From Cohnella rhizoplanae (GTDB taxonomy: Bacteria > Bacillota > Bacilli > Paenibacillales > Paenibacillaceae): 64,000 nt of DNA. Shown in pieces: positions 23,378 through 33,109 of this stretch. Position 1 is the first letter of the stretch, and each line of letters starts with the position of its first letter. The notes under the pieces are model-generated. The model was not told the origin of the DNA. It ran no database searches and was given only the letters and a program-made list of their open reading frames with translations. Position numbers and translations under genes: made by a program. The stretch spans positions 1 through 64,000 of the forward strand of contig NZ_CAOJCN010000022.1 of the NCBI RefSeq assembly GCF_948329515.1. Reading direction: 5' to 3'.

Positions 23378-25858
23378 TCATTTAGCGTTTGCAAGCTGTT
23401 GAGCCGCCAACGCGATAAACATAAAGTGCGACGAGCCGCCTCCCAGCACATATTCCACCTGCTGCCACAAATAAGGGAACACCAGCAGTTCAGGGAAATC
23501 GGGACGGATCAGCGCGGTACCGGATATAACGCCGCCCGGAATATACGACCAATCGGCGCGGTTGAGTCCATACCCGACGGTTGCCGATTTGGCGCCTACG
23601 CCCGACGCAAACGACATCGTATTGGAGCCCGGATGGCATCCCAAAACAAAGTTAAGGGCATTAAAGATCATCTCGGAATCAAATATCTCAGGATAAGCGC
23701 GGTGCAGGAAATAGTATTCATATCCCAGCTTCTGGATGCCCCATCCCGCTCCCCAGATATGCGGGCGATAAGGGATCCCGTAAGGCGTTTCAGCGCTTTG
23801 TCGCGCAAACTGCTCCTTCAAGGCCGGCAAAGCATCGCGGATCTTCTTAGAAAACCCGGCGTCATTCATCTTGATCTCGGCTCGTGCGACCAACCAGCCC
23901 AGCTGATCGATCGACGCGACGATAAAATCGGCTTCGGTCAGCAAGAAGTCTTGGTATTCTTGCTCGCCGGTCGTCAGGTATAATTCTGCTGCAGCATGTA
24001 TTTTGGCCGTTCTGGCATCGCTTGTCCCGTTCGTAACCTTAAAAATCTCGCGAGCCGCTTCTAAGGATTGTTCGCTTAACGTAGCGTTGAACGCTTTTAA
24101 AGCGCGGGAAGCGGCCGCCAGATGAGCGGCGGTCGACAATTCGCGCGGCGGATTGTCTTCGGTGAATACCCAGCGTTCCGAAGCCATGCTTGCGCTGTCG
24201 CCAAGGTGAACGTATTGCCGAAGATCGTTCTCGATAATCCCCCGATAAAGCCGTCCTAATGCGCGATAGGCGCCCACGACGGACAAGACGCCGTGCTCGA
24301 TCTGCTGCAGAATATCGTTCTTGCCGTCGGGCTGGTGAATTTCGACGATTCGCTTGTCCTGATCGACGGTAGTCGCATCGTAATCCACATTAAAGGCTTC
24401 GTACGCGAGGGTCAGGGTATAGAATTCACCGGACTGCGACTCTACGCGGAGGTCAAAGTCGCCGGCATCGTGCCAGCCGCCCACGTTCAGACCCGGAACG
24501 AAGTCGCCCGGTTTGTAGTCGGTCAGCGTAGACGGACCTTGCTCATATCCGTCAAAGTGATTCAGATTGACCGGAGCCATCCGGGCATCATGTTCATGAC
24601 AGTCTCCATGCCACACGCGATATTTTTCGCTTACCCGCATATGGCACATTTGTACGGGAAGAAAATACTCCAGCACCGGCTGCCAGACGCCTCGATCGTA
24701 TACGTCGCCGGCGATCCGGAAGACGGACGACGCCGAAGAACCATATTGGACCTTGTACAGCCCTTCCTCCTTGATATCCGTAAATTCGAACTTCAAGTAG
24801 CGATAGCGGAGGAAGGGTCCCCATTCCTCTCCTTCAGACGAGAAGACTTCTTTTTCTCCGTTCTCCGTTATTTTGTAAAGAACAAGCTTCTCGCGCTGGT
24901 GGGCGCGTTGGTCAAGTTCAATGATCGCCGTCTTCGTTTGGTTGGGATGATACCCGACCTGCGAAGTTTGCACGACGGCCGGATAGATCCAATCTACGAC
25001 GACATGGGGCGTAATGACCCATTCAATCGCACGGTCGGTAGCGCCAGCCGGCACTTCGCTGCTAATCACAAACCAGCCGTTGTTGTGGTTCATGCGTCCA
25101 TCGTATAACATTAGTTCCGTCCCCTGGCTCTCGATGGTAAAGCGGTTGTAAGGATCGTCGGGCCGCACCGTAAAACGTTTTCCAATCGCATACGGCTGTG
25201 CGATGAGATCGTCGGCAACGATGGGGTTGTATTCCGCGTTGTTGCCGGACAGAAGTTTAATATCCGCTTTCGCATCGGGCTCGCTATAGTTCCCGGGATA
25301 CGCATGATTGGACGGCTGCGACAATACCGGACCGTTCGGCTGCTCCGGAAAAATGCCCGAATGGTTGTCCATGATCCAAGGCTTGCCGAACAGCGCGCCG
25401 GGAAACAGCTCCAGGTTAAAACAGATTTTGCCGACGAACTTGTCCGGGATCGGTCGATCCAAATGAACGGTCACTTTGACCGACGCGCCTTCGCCCTGGA
25501 CGATGACCTTGTAATTGAACTCGAAATCCGGATAGATCATCGGATTAAAGCCTTTTAAGTGCTTCGAGGCGTCCGGGAAACGCAGCGAAGTGGTAATCGA
25601 ATTCGCCGATTCATCCAGCTCGCGCTCGCCCTGCTTGGGTACCGGCTGCCATTGTCCGGGCGTCTGCTCGAAGCGTATGTCCCCGTTCGTAGCGACGCGA
25701 TTGCCGTGCATGATGATGCTTACGCCGGATTGATGCCCTTCCGGATAAATATCGTCGAAGGCCATGACATCCACGCCCAAGTTTTGAAAATAGCCGTTGG
25801 CCTGGTTTAACCTGAACCCCTGATGGTCGAAGCTCGTGGAATCGCTTCCTTTTCCCAT
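23378..25858 (-). CDS. Cytoplasmic GH9-family glycoside hydrolase
   Basis: An 826-residue enzyme without signal peptide, so it should act inside the cell. Residues about 1-270 form an N-terminal beta region, about 285-370 an Ig-like CelD_N domain (SQVGYHPNQTKTAII), and about 375-820 the (alpha/alpha)6 GH9 domain. Catalytic elements seen: GGWHDAGDFD near 460-469 (general base Asp), GCHPGSNTMSF (substrate-binding His region) and WQQVEYVLGGG near 798-808 (acid Glu). Intracellular GH9 proteins are known to act as beta-glucosidases or exo-glycosidases on imported oligosaccharides; that fits the nearby ABC transporter. A possible ribosome binding site AGGAGG lies about 12 bases before ATG, rather far. 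It has its own terminator. Confidence 0.88.
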   Translation of the reverse strand: MGKGSDSTSFDHQGFRLNQANGYFQNLGVDVMAFDDIYPEGHQSGVSIIMHGNRVATNGDIRFEQTPGQWQPVPKQGERELDESANSITTSLRFPDASKHLKGFNPMIYPDFEFNYKVIVQGEGASVKVTVHLDRPIPDKFVGKICFNLELFPGALFGKPWIMDNHSGIFPEQPNGPVLSQPSNHAYPGNYSEPDAKADIKLLSGNNAEYNPIVADDLIAQPYAIGKRFTVRPDDPYNRFTIESQGTELMLYDGRMNHNNGWFVISSEVPAGATDRAIEWVITPHVVVDWIYPAVVQTSQVGYHPNQTKTAIIELDQRAHQREKLVLYKITENGEKEVFSSEGEEWGPFLRYRYLKFEFTDIKEEGLYKVQYGSSASSVFRIAGDVYDRGVWQPVLEYFLPVQMCHMRVSEKYRVWHGDCHEHDARMAPVNLNHFDGYEQGPSTLTDYKPGDFVPGLNVGGWHDAGDFDLRVESQSGEFYTLTLAYEAFNVDYDATTVDQDKRIVEIHQPDGKNDILQQIEHGVLSVVGAYRALGRLYRGIIENDLRQYVHLGDSASMASERWVFTEDNPPRELSTAAHLAAASRALKAFNATLSEQSLEAAREIFKVTNGTSDARTAKIHAAAELYLTTGEQEYQDFLLTEADFIVASIDQLGWLVARAEIKMNDAGFSKKIRDALPALKEQFARQSAETPYGIPYRPHIWGAGWGIQKLGYEYYFLHRAYPEIFDSEMIFNALNFVLGCHPGSNTMSFASGVGAKSATVGYGLNRADWSYIPGGVISGTALIRPDFPELLVFPYLWQQVEYVLGGGSSHFMFIALAAQQLANAK

Positions 25859-26063
25859 GATGTGCTTGCGCCTCCTTATGTAGACTCCTGACCCTGATCA
25901 TAATATAGCCGAGGTCCTCATGCACAGGTAAATACCGGGAATATCGAAGTTGCTGAATGACGGCTGGTGGGCCGCCATATGTTCGCTTCCCTGAAGCACG
26001 GAAGCAGCGAAGGAGCCGTCCTTCGGTCATGGGGATGAATTCAGGACAGCCCCCTCGATTACC

Positions 26064-28613
26064 TCACCCGGGAACCTCGGACGCTGTCGGCGCATGCGTC
26101 TCGCCGAATGGATCCGTGGAGGCGAATGAGAATTTAACGGCGTCGGCAATCGTATACTGGGACGTGGACGTTATTTTTACATACTGATCCGTCCCTGTCT
26201 CGAACGGGTATGCGCCGATCCATACCCATTGATTGCCGTTCGTCTGCTGATTCACGGTTTTCGTCGTATCGATCCCGCCGTCATAGGCAATTTCCAGATG
26301 GGCGGATGCCGTACGGTCCGCGCTTGCATTCCATAGCATATAGACATTGTACTCGCCCGGAACCGTCACGGTCGGCGTCCACGTCGCCTGCTTGCCCGAC
26401 ACTTTGTTGTTGTGGACATAGTCTTCTCCAAAGCGGGATGCCGAGTAGGTGCTCGTCACCCAGCCCGCGCTGGCGGCAAATCCGGCGTCCCGATTGTCGA
26501 CGATAAGGTCAATCGGATCCTCCGGCTCATTCGGATCCGTGGCGCTCAGGTGAACGGCTTCCAGACCGGCATTGGTCGTTTTCATGACGCTTATCATATC
26601 GGCATAGGGCTGATCCTGCTGGTTGAGCAGTCCGATGTTGTAATTCTCGCCATCCCTCCGTCCGCTTACGGCTTGATCATAGTAAGAGAACCACCCGGAG
26701 CCCACGAACAGCGGATTACGCAATTGACCTTCCACAAAAGCTTTGTAGCTAAGTCCCCTGTCCGCGATCGTCGGAACGCTCGTTGCCACATTTACCGCAG
26801 ACAGACCGTGCAGAGGCGCGCTGAACGTATATTCCAGGTTGAGCAATGGTTTGCCGAAGCCCTGATATCTTGCGATCCAATTGGGGTCGTTCGTATAGTT
26901 GTCGACGGAGAACGCGTCGACGAATTCCATCGCTGCCGCATCCCAATCGAGGCTGGTGCGCCAAGTCGGAACGATCGCCGAGCCGAGAAACAAATGGTTC
27001 GTGTCGTACCGGGCGATGATGGTCTTGATCGTCGTGTAAAATTGGTTGGCCGCCAGCTTGATATAGGCCGATACGTCCGCGGCCGGGACCTTGGACAGCG
27101 AGATCGGAACCGCTTTCAAAGCTTCGAACGATGACGCGTTCGTTCCTAATAGCTGATTAACCTCCGCGAGATTCTGGTTATGCCGCTCGGCGAACATCTC
27201 GACGAACCTTGCCTTCGCGGGCGAATCCGCGCCGAAACCCAGTACCTTGCCGACGATATCGGCATTCCAGCCGGCCTCGTTGTCATACGTGTACCCGATG
27301 AGCCAAGGATCGTTCGCCGCCGCTTGGAGCTGCTGCTGGTTCGCAGCCTCGATGATCGATTCGGCCTGCGGATCGAACACATCGTACGCCCAGTCGATTT
27401 TTCTCAGCGTGGGCGGGTCTTGCAGCACCCAAATATAAGGAAACGTAATCGTATTCGGCATCGTCCACTTGCTGAACGCGTTGAACCCCCAATCGATCAA
27501 TCGCTTTTTCGTGATATCCTCCCACTTGGTCTCATAATCGCTGCCGTATTTTCGCATCACGTTGGCCGTCACGAAGCTGACCCGTTCGCCGTTGGCGTCA
27601 TTGAAGTAGGCATCCGCATAGAGAGTCGGGTCGGGGAGCTCCTCGAACACCCTTCGGGGCGTCCCGTCCGCTTTTTTCAGCGGCGTTCCGTATCCCCATT
27701 CCCAGATGCTGGTGGCATCGACGCCTTTCAAAATAAACGGGTACCCGTCGGGCGTTATAAACCACCAGATGCCGTCGATTTGCTGAAGCCTGAAGTAACC
27801 GCTTGCGGTTTGCATCTCCATCTCTTTAAATCCCCCGTACGGATCGTAGATATCCGAATCCAGCTCGACGTCCGCGAGCGCGGCGGCTTCTGCCGCATAC
27901 TCCTGCTGCAGCTGCGCGTCCGACGTCACCTTGCCCGGCCAGTCCTCATAGATCCACTGCCCATACCGGTCCGCCATTAAGGCGTCCTTTTTCATCTCGG
28001 CCTGCAGATGCGGAATGGTGAGCGCAGGTCCGGGACTTTGCCCTTCCTCGCCGACGCCGCGATAAATCTGCACCTCGCTCAGCGGAATGTGCTGGTAGGC
28101 ATGAGACCGCTTCATGTCGATGACGATAAACCGGGCGGCCGCGTCATGAAGCGGAAAGTTTACGGCGTAATTGAGCGCGGTTCCGGTTTTGACGTGTTTT
28201 CCCGCAAGATAATAATAGTCCGCATTCGCCTCCGACCGGTATTTAACGTTGATTTCCTTGAATCCCCAGTAAGCATTGGGTGAATTCATGACGACGTTGA
28301 TCCGGTCCAGCGGATAATCCTTGAGCAGATCGATGACGACCTGAACCGTGCCGGGCAAGCTTCCGTTACCCATCCATCCTGCATAGGTCGTCGTCGATCC
28401 GTCGAGCAGCTTGCCCGTCGACGCCGGGATGATGCCCGTTGCGTTGTAGTCCGGGGAATTCCCCGCGTTCGGCGCAAGGCTGTAATAATAGTTGCCGGTC
28501 CGGAGCACGGTTCCGGGAGATTCGCCGTGTGTGCCCGCGGCAGGGAGAAAACCGGCTGTCAATACGAAGGCCAGGAGGAGCGGCCAAAAACGAAACGGAT
28601 GACGGGTTTCCAT
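26064..28613 (-). CDS. Secreted GH50-like (agarase-type) hydrolase with golvesin-like C-terminal domain
   Basis: About 849 residues. The start at ATG 28613 is preferred: GGGGAGGCG precedes it and a signal peptide (FWPLLLAFVLTAGF) follows; the frame extends upstream to 28670 without support. Residues about 30-190 are a discoidin-like sugar-binding domain. The catalytic part, about 240-680, opens with GYFRLQQIDGIWWFITPDGYPF, split here as the hallmark seen in beta-agarases and related clan GH-A enzymes; TYDNEAGWN near 443 holds the probable acid/base Glu and LLNLEYTF near 590 the probable nucleophile. Residues about 710-840 match golvesin-type beta domains (VDNRDAGFAASAGW, YNVYMLWNASADR). Substrate unknown: agar is unlikely in soil, so another galactan or plant glycan is possible. 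Confidence 0.75.
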   Translation of the reverse strand: METRHPFRFWPLLLAFVLTAGFLPAAGTHGESPGTVLRTGNYYYSLAPNAGNSPDYNATGIIPASTGKLLDGSTTTYAGWMGNGSLPGTVQVVIDLLKDYPLDRINVVMNSPNAYWGFKEINVKYRSEANADYYYLAGKHVKTGTALNYAVNFPLHDAAARFIVIDMKRSHAYQHIPLSEVQIYRGVGEEGQSPGPALTIPHLQAEMKKDALMADRYGQWIYEDWPGKVTSDAQLQQEYAAEAAALADVELDSDIYDPYGGFKEMEMQTASGYFRLQQIDGIWWFITPDGYPFILKGVDATSIWEWGYGTPLKKADGTPRRVFEELPDPTLYADAYFNDANGERVSFVTANVMRKYGSDYETKWEDITKKRLIDWGFNAFSKWTMPNTITFPYIWVLQDPPTLRKIDWAYDVFDPQAESIIEAANQQQLQAAANDPWLIGYTYDNEAGWNADIVGKVLGFGADSPAKARFVEMFAERHNQNLAEVNQLLGTNASSFEALKAVPISLSKVPAADVSAYIKLAANQFYTTIKTIIARYDTNHLFLGSAIVPTWRTSLDWDAAAMEFVDAFSVDNYTNDPNWIARYQGFGKPLLNLEYTFSAPLHGLSAVNVATSVPTIADRGLSYKAFVEGQLRNPLFVGSGWFSYYDQAVSGRRDGENYNIGLLNQQDQPYADMISVMKTTNAGLEAVHLSATDPNEPEDPIDLIVDNRDAGFAASAGWVTSTYSASRFGEDYVHNNKVSGKQATWTPTVTVPGEYNVYMLWNASADRTASAHLEIAYDGGIDTTKTVNQQTNGNQWVWIGAYPFETGTDQYVKITSTSQYTIADAVKFSFASTDPFGETHAPTASEVPG

Positions 28614-28661
28614 GATGTATTCGCCTCCCCATAGTGTCTTGCTTATCGCAAGGATAAAAAA

Positions 28662-28700
28662 AGAAAGCACGGTAGACGGGATTCGTCTGCAGTGCTTTCT
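28662..28700 (-). terminator. Intrinsic terminator of the ABC transporter-PhyH operon
   Basis: AGAAAGCAC pairs with GTGCTTTCT, and inside it GTAGACG pairs with CGTCTGC. On the minus strand TTTTTTT follows. It lies 22 bases after the PhyH gene. Confidence 0.85.
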
Positions 28701-28721
28701 GCGAAATAATCTGCGGGTTCA

Positions 28722-29537
28722 TCAGACCTGGTACAGCGCCTTGAGCGGCACCATGGATTCCTGCGGAACGTAATACTTGAACTTGTCGTCGCTGATCTCG
28801 CCGAGCAGCTGACGCCGGATCGGGTCCGCGCCTTCGAGCAGCTTCCCGGACGCTTGATGATAATCGATCGGCCGCATCCAGATCGGACTGTAGCCCATGA
28901 ACAGCTGACGGCGGGTAAACGAAGACGTATTCGGAGCGCCTGCGTGCCATACGTTCTGCGCGAACAAGAACGCATCTCCGGGTTTGCCGCACAGCTGCAC
29001 CTCATCCTCGAGCGCGATTTTGACGTCTTTATGATTGGGGTTAAAGGGCTTTCTATGACTTCCCGGGATCAGCTTCGTATTGCCGCGGTTCGGCTCCGAC
29101 ATATCGCTCAGCACGTAGCAGACCTTAATATAGTACGTCGCGGTCAGTCCGTTCGTTTTCGGGAACTTCGGATGCGGACCGTCCTGATGCCAATCGATAA
29201 AGCTGCTCGTCGCCGTCTTCTTCAGCTCGGGATTCGGCTTTCTCACCGTCAGATGCGAGATGTGGAGTTGGATATTGTAGCCTAGCAGGTTAACGACCAG
29301 CGGCAGAATCGTCGGCTCGTCGATCAGAGATAGAAACGCCGGATGACGTTCCACGCTGTTATAAATATTGTAAGACAGACTCTCCTCTTCCTCCGCCAAG
29401 ACGGCGTCCACCGCTTCGTTCAGCCGCCGTACCCGATCCTCGTTTAAGATGCCGGGCAGCAGCAGATAGCCTTGTTCCTCGAACTGGCTTTTCAACGCCG
29501 GTATATCCAACTGTATGCGTTCGCTCTCTTGATTCAC
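28722..29537 (-). CDS. Phytanoyl-CoA dioxygenase (PhyH) family protein
   Basis: A 271-residue Fe(II)/2-oxoglutarate-dependent oxygenase. The metal triad is visible as His117 and Asp119 in WHQDGPH and His198 in NVWHAGAPN; Arg209/Arg210 would bind 2-oxoglutarate. Members hydroxylate small molecules and the substrate cannot be read from sequence. It starts 22 bases after the stop of the binding-protein gene and precedes the operon terminator, so it is the last gene of the transporter operon. PhyH enzymes recur in sugar-transporter operons of Paenibacillus-like bacteria, suggesting oxidation or demethylation of a decorated sugar, but this is inference. Confidence 0.88.
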   Translation of the reverse strand: MNQESERIQLDIPALKSQFEEQGYLLLPGILNEDRVRRLNEAVDAVLAEEEESLSYNIYNSVERHPAFLSLIDEPTILPLVVNLLGYNIQLHISHLTVRKPNPELKKTATSSFIDWHQDGPHPKFPKTNGLTATYYIKVCYVLSDMSEPNRGNTKLIPGSHRKPFNPNHKDVKIALEDEVQLCGKPGDAFLFAQNVWHAGAPNTSSFTRRQLFMGYSPIWMRPIDYHQASGKLLEGADPIRRQLLGEISDDKFKYYVPQESMVPLKALYQV

Positions 29538-29559
29538 GTCCGCGCACCTCCAGCTTTAA

Positions 29560-31152
29560 TCACTTGCTTCCGTAGCCGAGCGCGGCGAGCTGCTCTTGAG
29601 CCGCATCCATGAACAGCTTATACTGCATCGTCGTCTCCAGCGTCTTCAGGAATTTGTCGTACTCGCCGAGATCCCGCTGCCCGTACGCAAACTTCGCCAG
29701 CTCCTCTTTGATATACCGGTCGGCGTCGGAGGCGACGTAACCCTCGGGCATATCCACGAAGCCATTCAACGTTTGAATTCTCGGCTGATTGTTGGCGAAT
29801 TTGATAAATTCAGCCTGCGGCACGAATTTGGTCTGCAGGTAACTCATTTCGGGACGGCCGGTAAACTGATACAGCCACGAATAGCCGACTTCGCTCGCCT
29901 TATCCGTCATCACGACTTTGTCGCCGTCCTTCGTATAGTGCGTTCCTTCGACGCCGAACTGCACGAGCAGCGATCCGCCTTTCGGATCGGACACGTAATT
30001 CAGCAGATCGAACACGCGCTGCAGCTTTTCCGGGTCCTTCTCGAGCGCCTTCGGGATCGCGTACCGTCCCGGCGTATTGCCGATTTCCCAGGATCCGTCG
30101 AATTTTCCGGCAGGACCTGCCGGCGGCTCGATCGGAATCCATTCCGCGTTCGGATTAACCGCCTTGATCTGCTCGATCATGTTCTCCTTCGTCATGTTCG
30201 GCCAGTCGATCCAGACAATGCCGGCCTGGCCTTTGAACGCCTTCTCCTGGTGCTGCAGCGCCGTGTTGGCGAGCAGCTCCGGATCGACGGAGCCCGTCGC
30301 GATCATATCCTTGATGAAGGCGAGCGCGGCCTTCATGTCCGGATCGTACAGCGCGTTCACGATCTTGCCGTCTTTTTCGTAGACCGAGCCCGGGCTGCCG
30401 ACGCCGAAGGCGCCGAATACCGGCGCGAACGCCCCGTTCAGCTCGGCTCCCGTTAGGCCGAACGTATCCTTCTTGCCGTTCTTGTCCGGATCGTCGTTCG
30501 TAAAGGCGGCTGCGACGGCCTTCAAGTCCTCAATGGTTTTCGGCACCTCCAGATTCAGACTGGCGAGCCAATCCTTGCGGATGAAGTACGTGTTGTAAGG
30601 AATTTGCGAGCTTTTGGATATTGCGTAAATTTTCCCGTCGACCGCCCCCTTCTTGACGTTTTCCTCTCCGATAAAATCCTTGACCTGCCCAAGCCGGTCC
30701 ATATAGGGCGTTAGATCCAGAAGGAGTCCCTGCTTGGAAAATTCGAGCAGCTGCTGCCGGTCGAGCGCGAACAAATCCGGAAAGTTGCCGGATGCCATCC
30801 GGACGTTCAGCTGATTTTTGTAGTCGTCGCCGGATCCGTATACGGTCAGGTTAAAATCGACGTTCAGCGCTTGGTCCAATTCCTTCTTGATAATGTCCTG
30901 ATCCGGCGTTGGCAGATTATTGCCGACTTCAATGACCTCCAGCTTGATCTTTTTTCCGGAAGCGCCGCTTGCCGAGGGAGATGCGGAATCGGTGCTTGCC
31001 GAGGGCGATGCAGCCGGCGATGCAGACGGCGAGCTTGAAGGCGACGACGAGGCTTCGCTGTCGCCTCCGTTGCCGCACCCTGAGACGACGGCGGCTAGCA
31101 GCGCGAATGACGTCAAGATTGCGGAAGTCCGTTTCATTGAATTCGAGGACAT
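29560..31152 (-). CDS. Extracellular sugar-binding lipoprotein of an ABC transporter (LplA-like)
   Basis: A 530-residue solute-binding protein. The signal peptide ends in lipobox VSGC (Cys26), followed by a flexible linker of about 35 residues made of Ser, Ala and Pro. The mature domain has the family-1/LplA layout, with LEVIEVGNNLPTPDQDII at its start, LFALDRQQLLEF and SSQIPYNTYFIRKDWL, and a C-terminal FAYGQRDLGEYDKFL stretch. It delivers oligosaccharides to the two permeases encoded just upstream. No ATPase gene is present; this transporter class commonly borrows a shared MsmX-type ATPase. AAAGGGG stands before ATG. A stable hairpin precedes the gene. Confidence 0.93.
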   Translation of the reverse strand: MSSNSMKRTSAILTSFALLAAVVSGCGNGGDSEASSSPSSSPSASPAASPSASTDSASPSASGASGKKIKLEVIEVGNNLPTPDQDIIKKELDQALNVDFNLTVYGSGDDYKNQLNVRMASGNFPDLFALDRQQLLEFSKQGLLLDLTPYMDRLGQVKDFIGEENVKKGAVDGKIYAISKSSQIPYNTYFIRKDWLASLNLEVPKTIEDLKAVAAAFTNDDPDKNGKKDTFGLTGAELNGAFAPVFGAFGVGSPGSVYEKDGKIVNALYDPDMKAALAFIKDMIATGSVDPELLANTALQHQEKAFKGQAGIVWIDWPNMTKENMIEQIKAVNPNAEWIPIEPPAGPAGKFDGSWEIGNTPGRYAIPKALEKDPEKLQRVFDLLNYVSDPKGGSLLVQFGVEGTHYTKDGDKVVMTDKASEVGYSWLYQFTGRPEMSYLQTKFVPQAEFIKFANNQPRIQTLNGFVDMPEGYVASDADRYIKEELAKFAYGQRDLGEYDKFLKTLETTMQYKLFMDAAQEQLAALGYGSK

Positions 31153-31180
31153 GGCGAACCCCTTTCATACGCTATATTGG

Positions 31181-31223
31181 AGCGGCCGCCTTCCGTCTGG
31201 CCAGTAACCGGACGGCGGCCGCT
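31181..31223 (-). other. Intercistronic hairpin between permease and binding-protein genes
   Basis: AGCGGCCGCC pairs with GGCGGCCGCT, extended by GTCTGG with CCGGAC after a four-base bulge. It directly follows the permease stop codon and is not followed by a T-run, so it is not a normal terminator. Such hairpins protect downstream mRNA and raise binding-protein levels in other transporter operons; here that role is inference. Confidence 0.6.
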
Positions 31224-32084
31224 TTACCCTTTGATCGAGCCGAGCAGCATACCCTTCGTAAAGTACTTTTGGATAAACGGATAAACGATAAGCACGGGCA
31301 GGCTGGCGATCATAACGGAGGCCATCTGCATGGTCTGCGTGGGCGTGATATTGTCGGCATTCTCGAGCGGCTGCTGGCTCTGCATCAGAATCTCCCGCAC
31401 GATCACCTGCAGCGGGAACAGCGTCCGGTCGGTCACGTAGAATATAGCCTGGAAAAATTCGTTCCAGTGGCCGACGAGGTAGAACAAACCGATGGTCATG
31501 ATCACGGGAATCGACAGCGGCGCTACGATCTGGAACAGGATGCGGAATTCTTTGGCCCCGTCCAAGCGGGCGGATTCGAACAGCTCCTCGGGCAATCCTT
31601 CGAAAAAGCTTTTCATGATCAGGACGTTGAAGCTCCAGATGGCGTTCGGCAGAATCATCGCCCAGACCGAGTCGATCAATCCGACGGACTTGACGATCAG
31701 GTAGGTCGGAATGAGTCCGCCGCTGAAGATAAGCGTAAAGACGATCATTAGCAACACGAGCCGGCGTCCGGGCAGATTTTTGCGGCTGAGCGGATACGCC
31801 ATCAGGCCCGTTAATATCAGATTGATCGCGGTGCCGACGACGGTGATCAGCACGGTAATCTTGAACGCCTGCGGCAGATTCGACTGCGTCAGCAGCGTCT
31901 TGTACGCCGAGAACGTCACGTCTCTGGGGATGAGGATGAATCCGCCGTTGCGGAGCACCTCTCCGAAGGGCGTGATCGATACGGAGACGACGTACAGAAT
32001 CGGAAATATGGCGAGCAGGGCGCAAAATACGAGAATGGCATAAACGGCGACGTTGAAGATTTTGTCATCCAGGCCCTTTACCAT
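31224..32084 (-). CDS. Carbohydrate ABC transporter permease (LplC-like)
   Basis: A 286-residue inner-membrane permease of the MalG/LplC type with six predicted membrane helices (first at about 10-32, FNVAVYAILVFCALLAIFPI). The EAA loop that contacts the ATPase is seen as EELFESARLDGAKEFRILFQI near 185-205, and the family C-terminus FTKGMLLGSIKG is intact. ATG at 32084 overlaps the preceding stop by seven bases (ATGGTAA) and has GAAGGG before it; an earlier in-frame ATG (32099) lies deeper in the neighbour and is less likely. It works with the other permease and the binding protein. Confidence 0.93.
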   Translation of the reverse strand: MVKGLDDKIFNVAVYAILVFCALLAIFPILYVVSVSITPFGEVLRNGGFILIPRDVTFSAYKTLLTQSNLPQAFKITVLITVVGTAINLILTGLMAYPLSRKNLPGRRLVLLMIVFTLIFSGGLIPTYLIVKSVGLIDSVWAMILPNAIWSFNVLIMKSFFEGLPEELFESARLDGAKEFRILFQIVAPLSIPVIMTIGLFYLVGHWNEFFQAIFYVTDRTLFPLQVIVREILMQSQQPLENADNITPTQTMQMASVMIASLPVLIVYPFIQKYFTKGMLLGSIKG

Positions 32085-32980
32085 ATCCCTTCCCCCCATC
32101 TCTTCGCCACGTTGTTCGCAAGCAGGACAAGCGCCATGCCGATCAGCGACTTGAACAATCCGACGGCGGAGGCGAGGCTGAAGTTCAGCTGCTGAAGACC
32201 CGTGCGGTACACCCAGGTGTCCAAGATATCCGCGACCGGGTAAACCTGGATGTTGTAGAGAATATAAATCTGATCAAAGCCGGCATCGAGCAGATGGCCC
32301 AGCTTTAATATAAAGAGCAGGATGATCACGCTCCGGATACCCGGGATCGTAATGTGCCAGATCATGCGGAGCCTGCCCGCGCCATCGACTTTTGCCGCTT
32401 CGTACAGCGTCGGATCGATGCCCGCCATGGCCGCCAGATAGATAATCGCGCCCCATCCGAGATTCTGCCAAACCTCCGAGCCGACGAGCACGCTTCGAAA
32501 CGTATGGGTCGACGTGAGGAACGGATAGGAGCTTCCGCCGGCCTCGACGATCCAGCGGTTGACGATGCCGCCGTTTTGCGAGAACAGCGCGATCAGGATA
32601 CCGAAGATGATCACCCAGGACAGAAAATGCGGCATATAAGTCAGCGTCTGCACGATGGCGCGGAGCCAGCGGATCCGGCACTCGTTCAGCAGCAGCGCGA
32701 GCAGGATCGGCGGGATGGTGCCCCAGACGAGCTTGTATAGGCTGATCAACAGCGTATTCCTCAGCAATTCCCCGAAGTAGGGCGACTGGTAGAACGTCTC
32801 GAAATGCTTGTACCAGGGATTCGCCCAGGGGCTGCGCAGGATGCCGTCCATCAACGAGAAATCCTTGAACGCGATGATCATGCCGTACATCGGAAAGTAC
32901 CGGAAGACGAGGTAAAATAATACGCCGGGCAGCAGCATGACATAAAAAGGCCAATATTTTCGCAGGGCAGTTAGCGCCAT
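32078..32980 (-). CDS. Carbohydrate ABC transporter permease (LplB-like)
   Basis: A 300-residue permease with six membrane helices, starting with YWPFYVMLLPGVLFYLVF. It has the LplB signature near the N-terminus (YFPMYGMIIAFKDFS) and the EAA loop PTLYEAAKVDGAGRLRMIWHI near 190-210. It is the first gene of the transporter operon, and the 129 bases upstream must contain the operon promoter; no clear consensus was found there, but CTCAGA and TCTGAG flank 32994-33030 as a possible regulator site. The divergent order regulators-transporter with YesM/YesN immediately upstream is the standard arrangement. Confidence 0.93.
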   Translation of the reverse strand: MALTALRKYWPFYVMLLPGVLFYLVFRYFPMYGMIIAFKDFSLMDGILRSPWANPWYKHFETFYQSPYFGELLRNTLLISLYKLVWGTIPPILLALLLNECRIRWLRAIVQTLTYMPHFLSWVIIFGILIALFSQNGGIVNRWIVEAGGSSYPFLTSTHTFRSVLVGSEVWQNLGWGAIIYLAAMAGIDPTLYEAAKVDGAGRLRMIWHITIPGIRSVIILLFILKLGHLLDAGFDQIYILYNIQVYPVADILDTWVYRTGLQQLNFSLASAVGLFKSLIGMALVLLANNVAKRWGEGIW

Positions 32981-33109
32981 ACTTTCCTCCTCTCAGATCG
33001 CTCGGCTTCGGATGTAAGCGTTGTCTGAGATTAGTGTATGACTCACTCGGTCCTCCCTGTTATGCGCAATTCCAGTAAAAGTGTTCGATTTTCCAACCCT
33101 CATCCTCAT

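Noticed and set aside
32994..33030. cre site or YesN site before the transporter operon
   Set aside because: TGTAAGCGTTGTCT misses the cre consensus at two fixed positions; the CTCAGA/TCTGAG arms are too far apart to judge.
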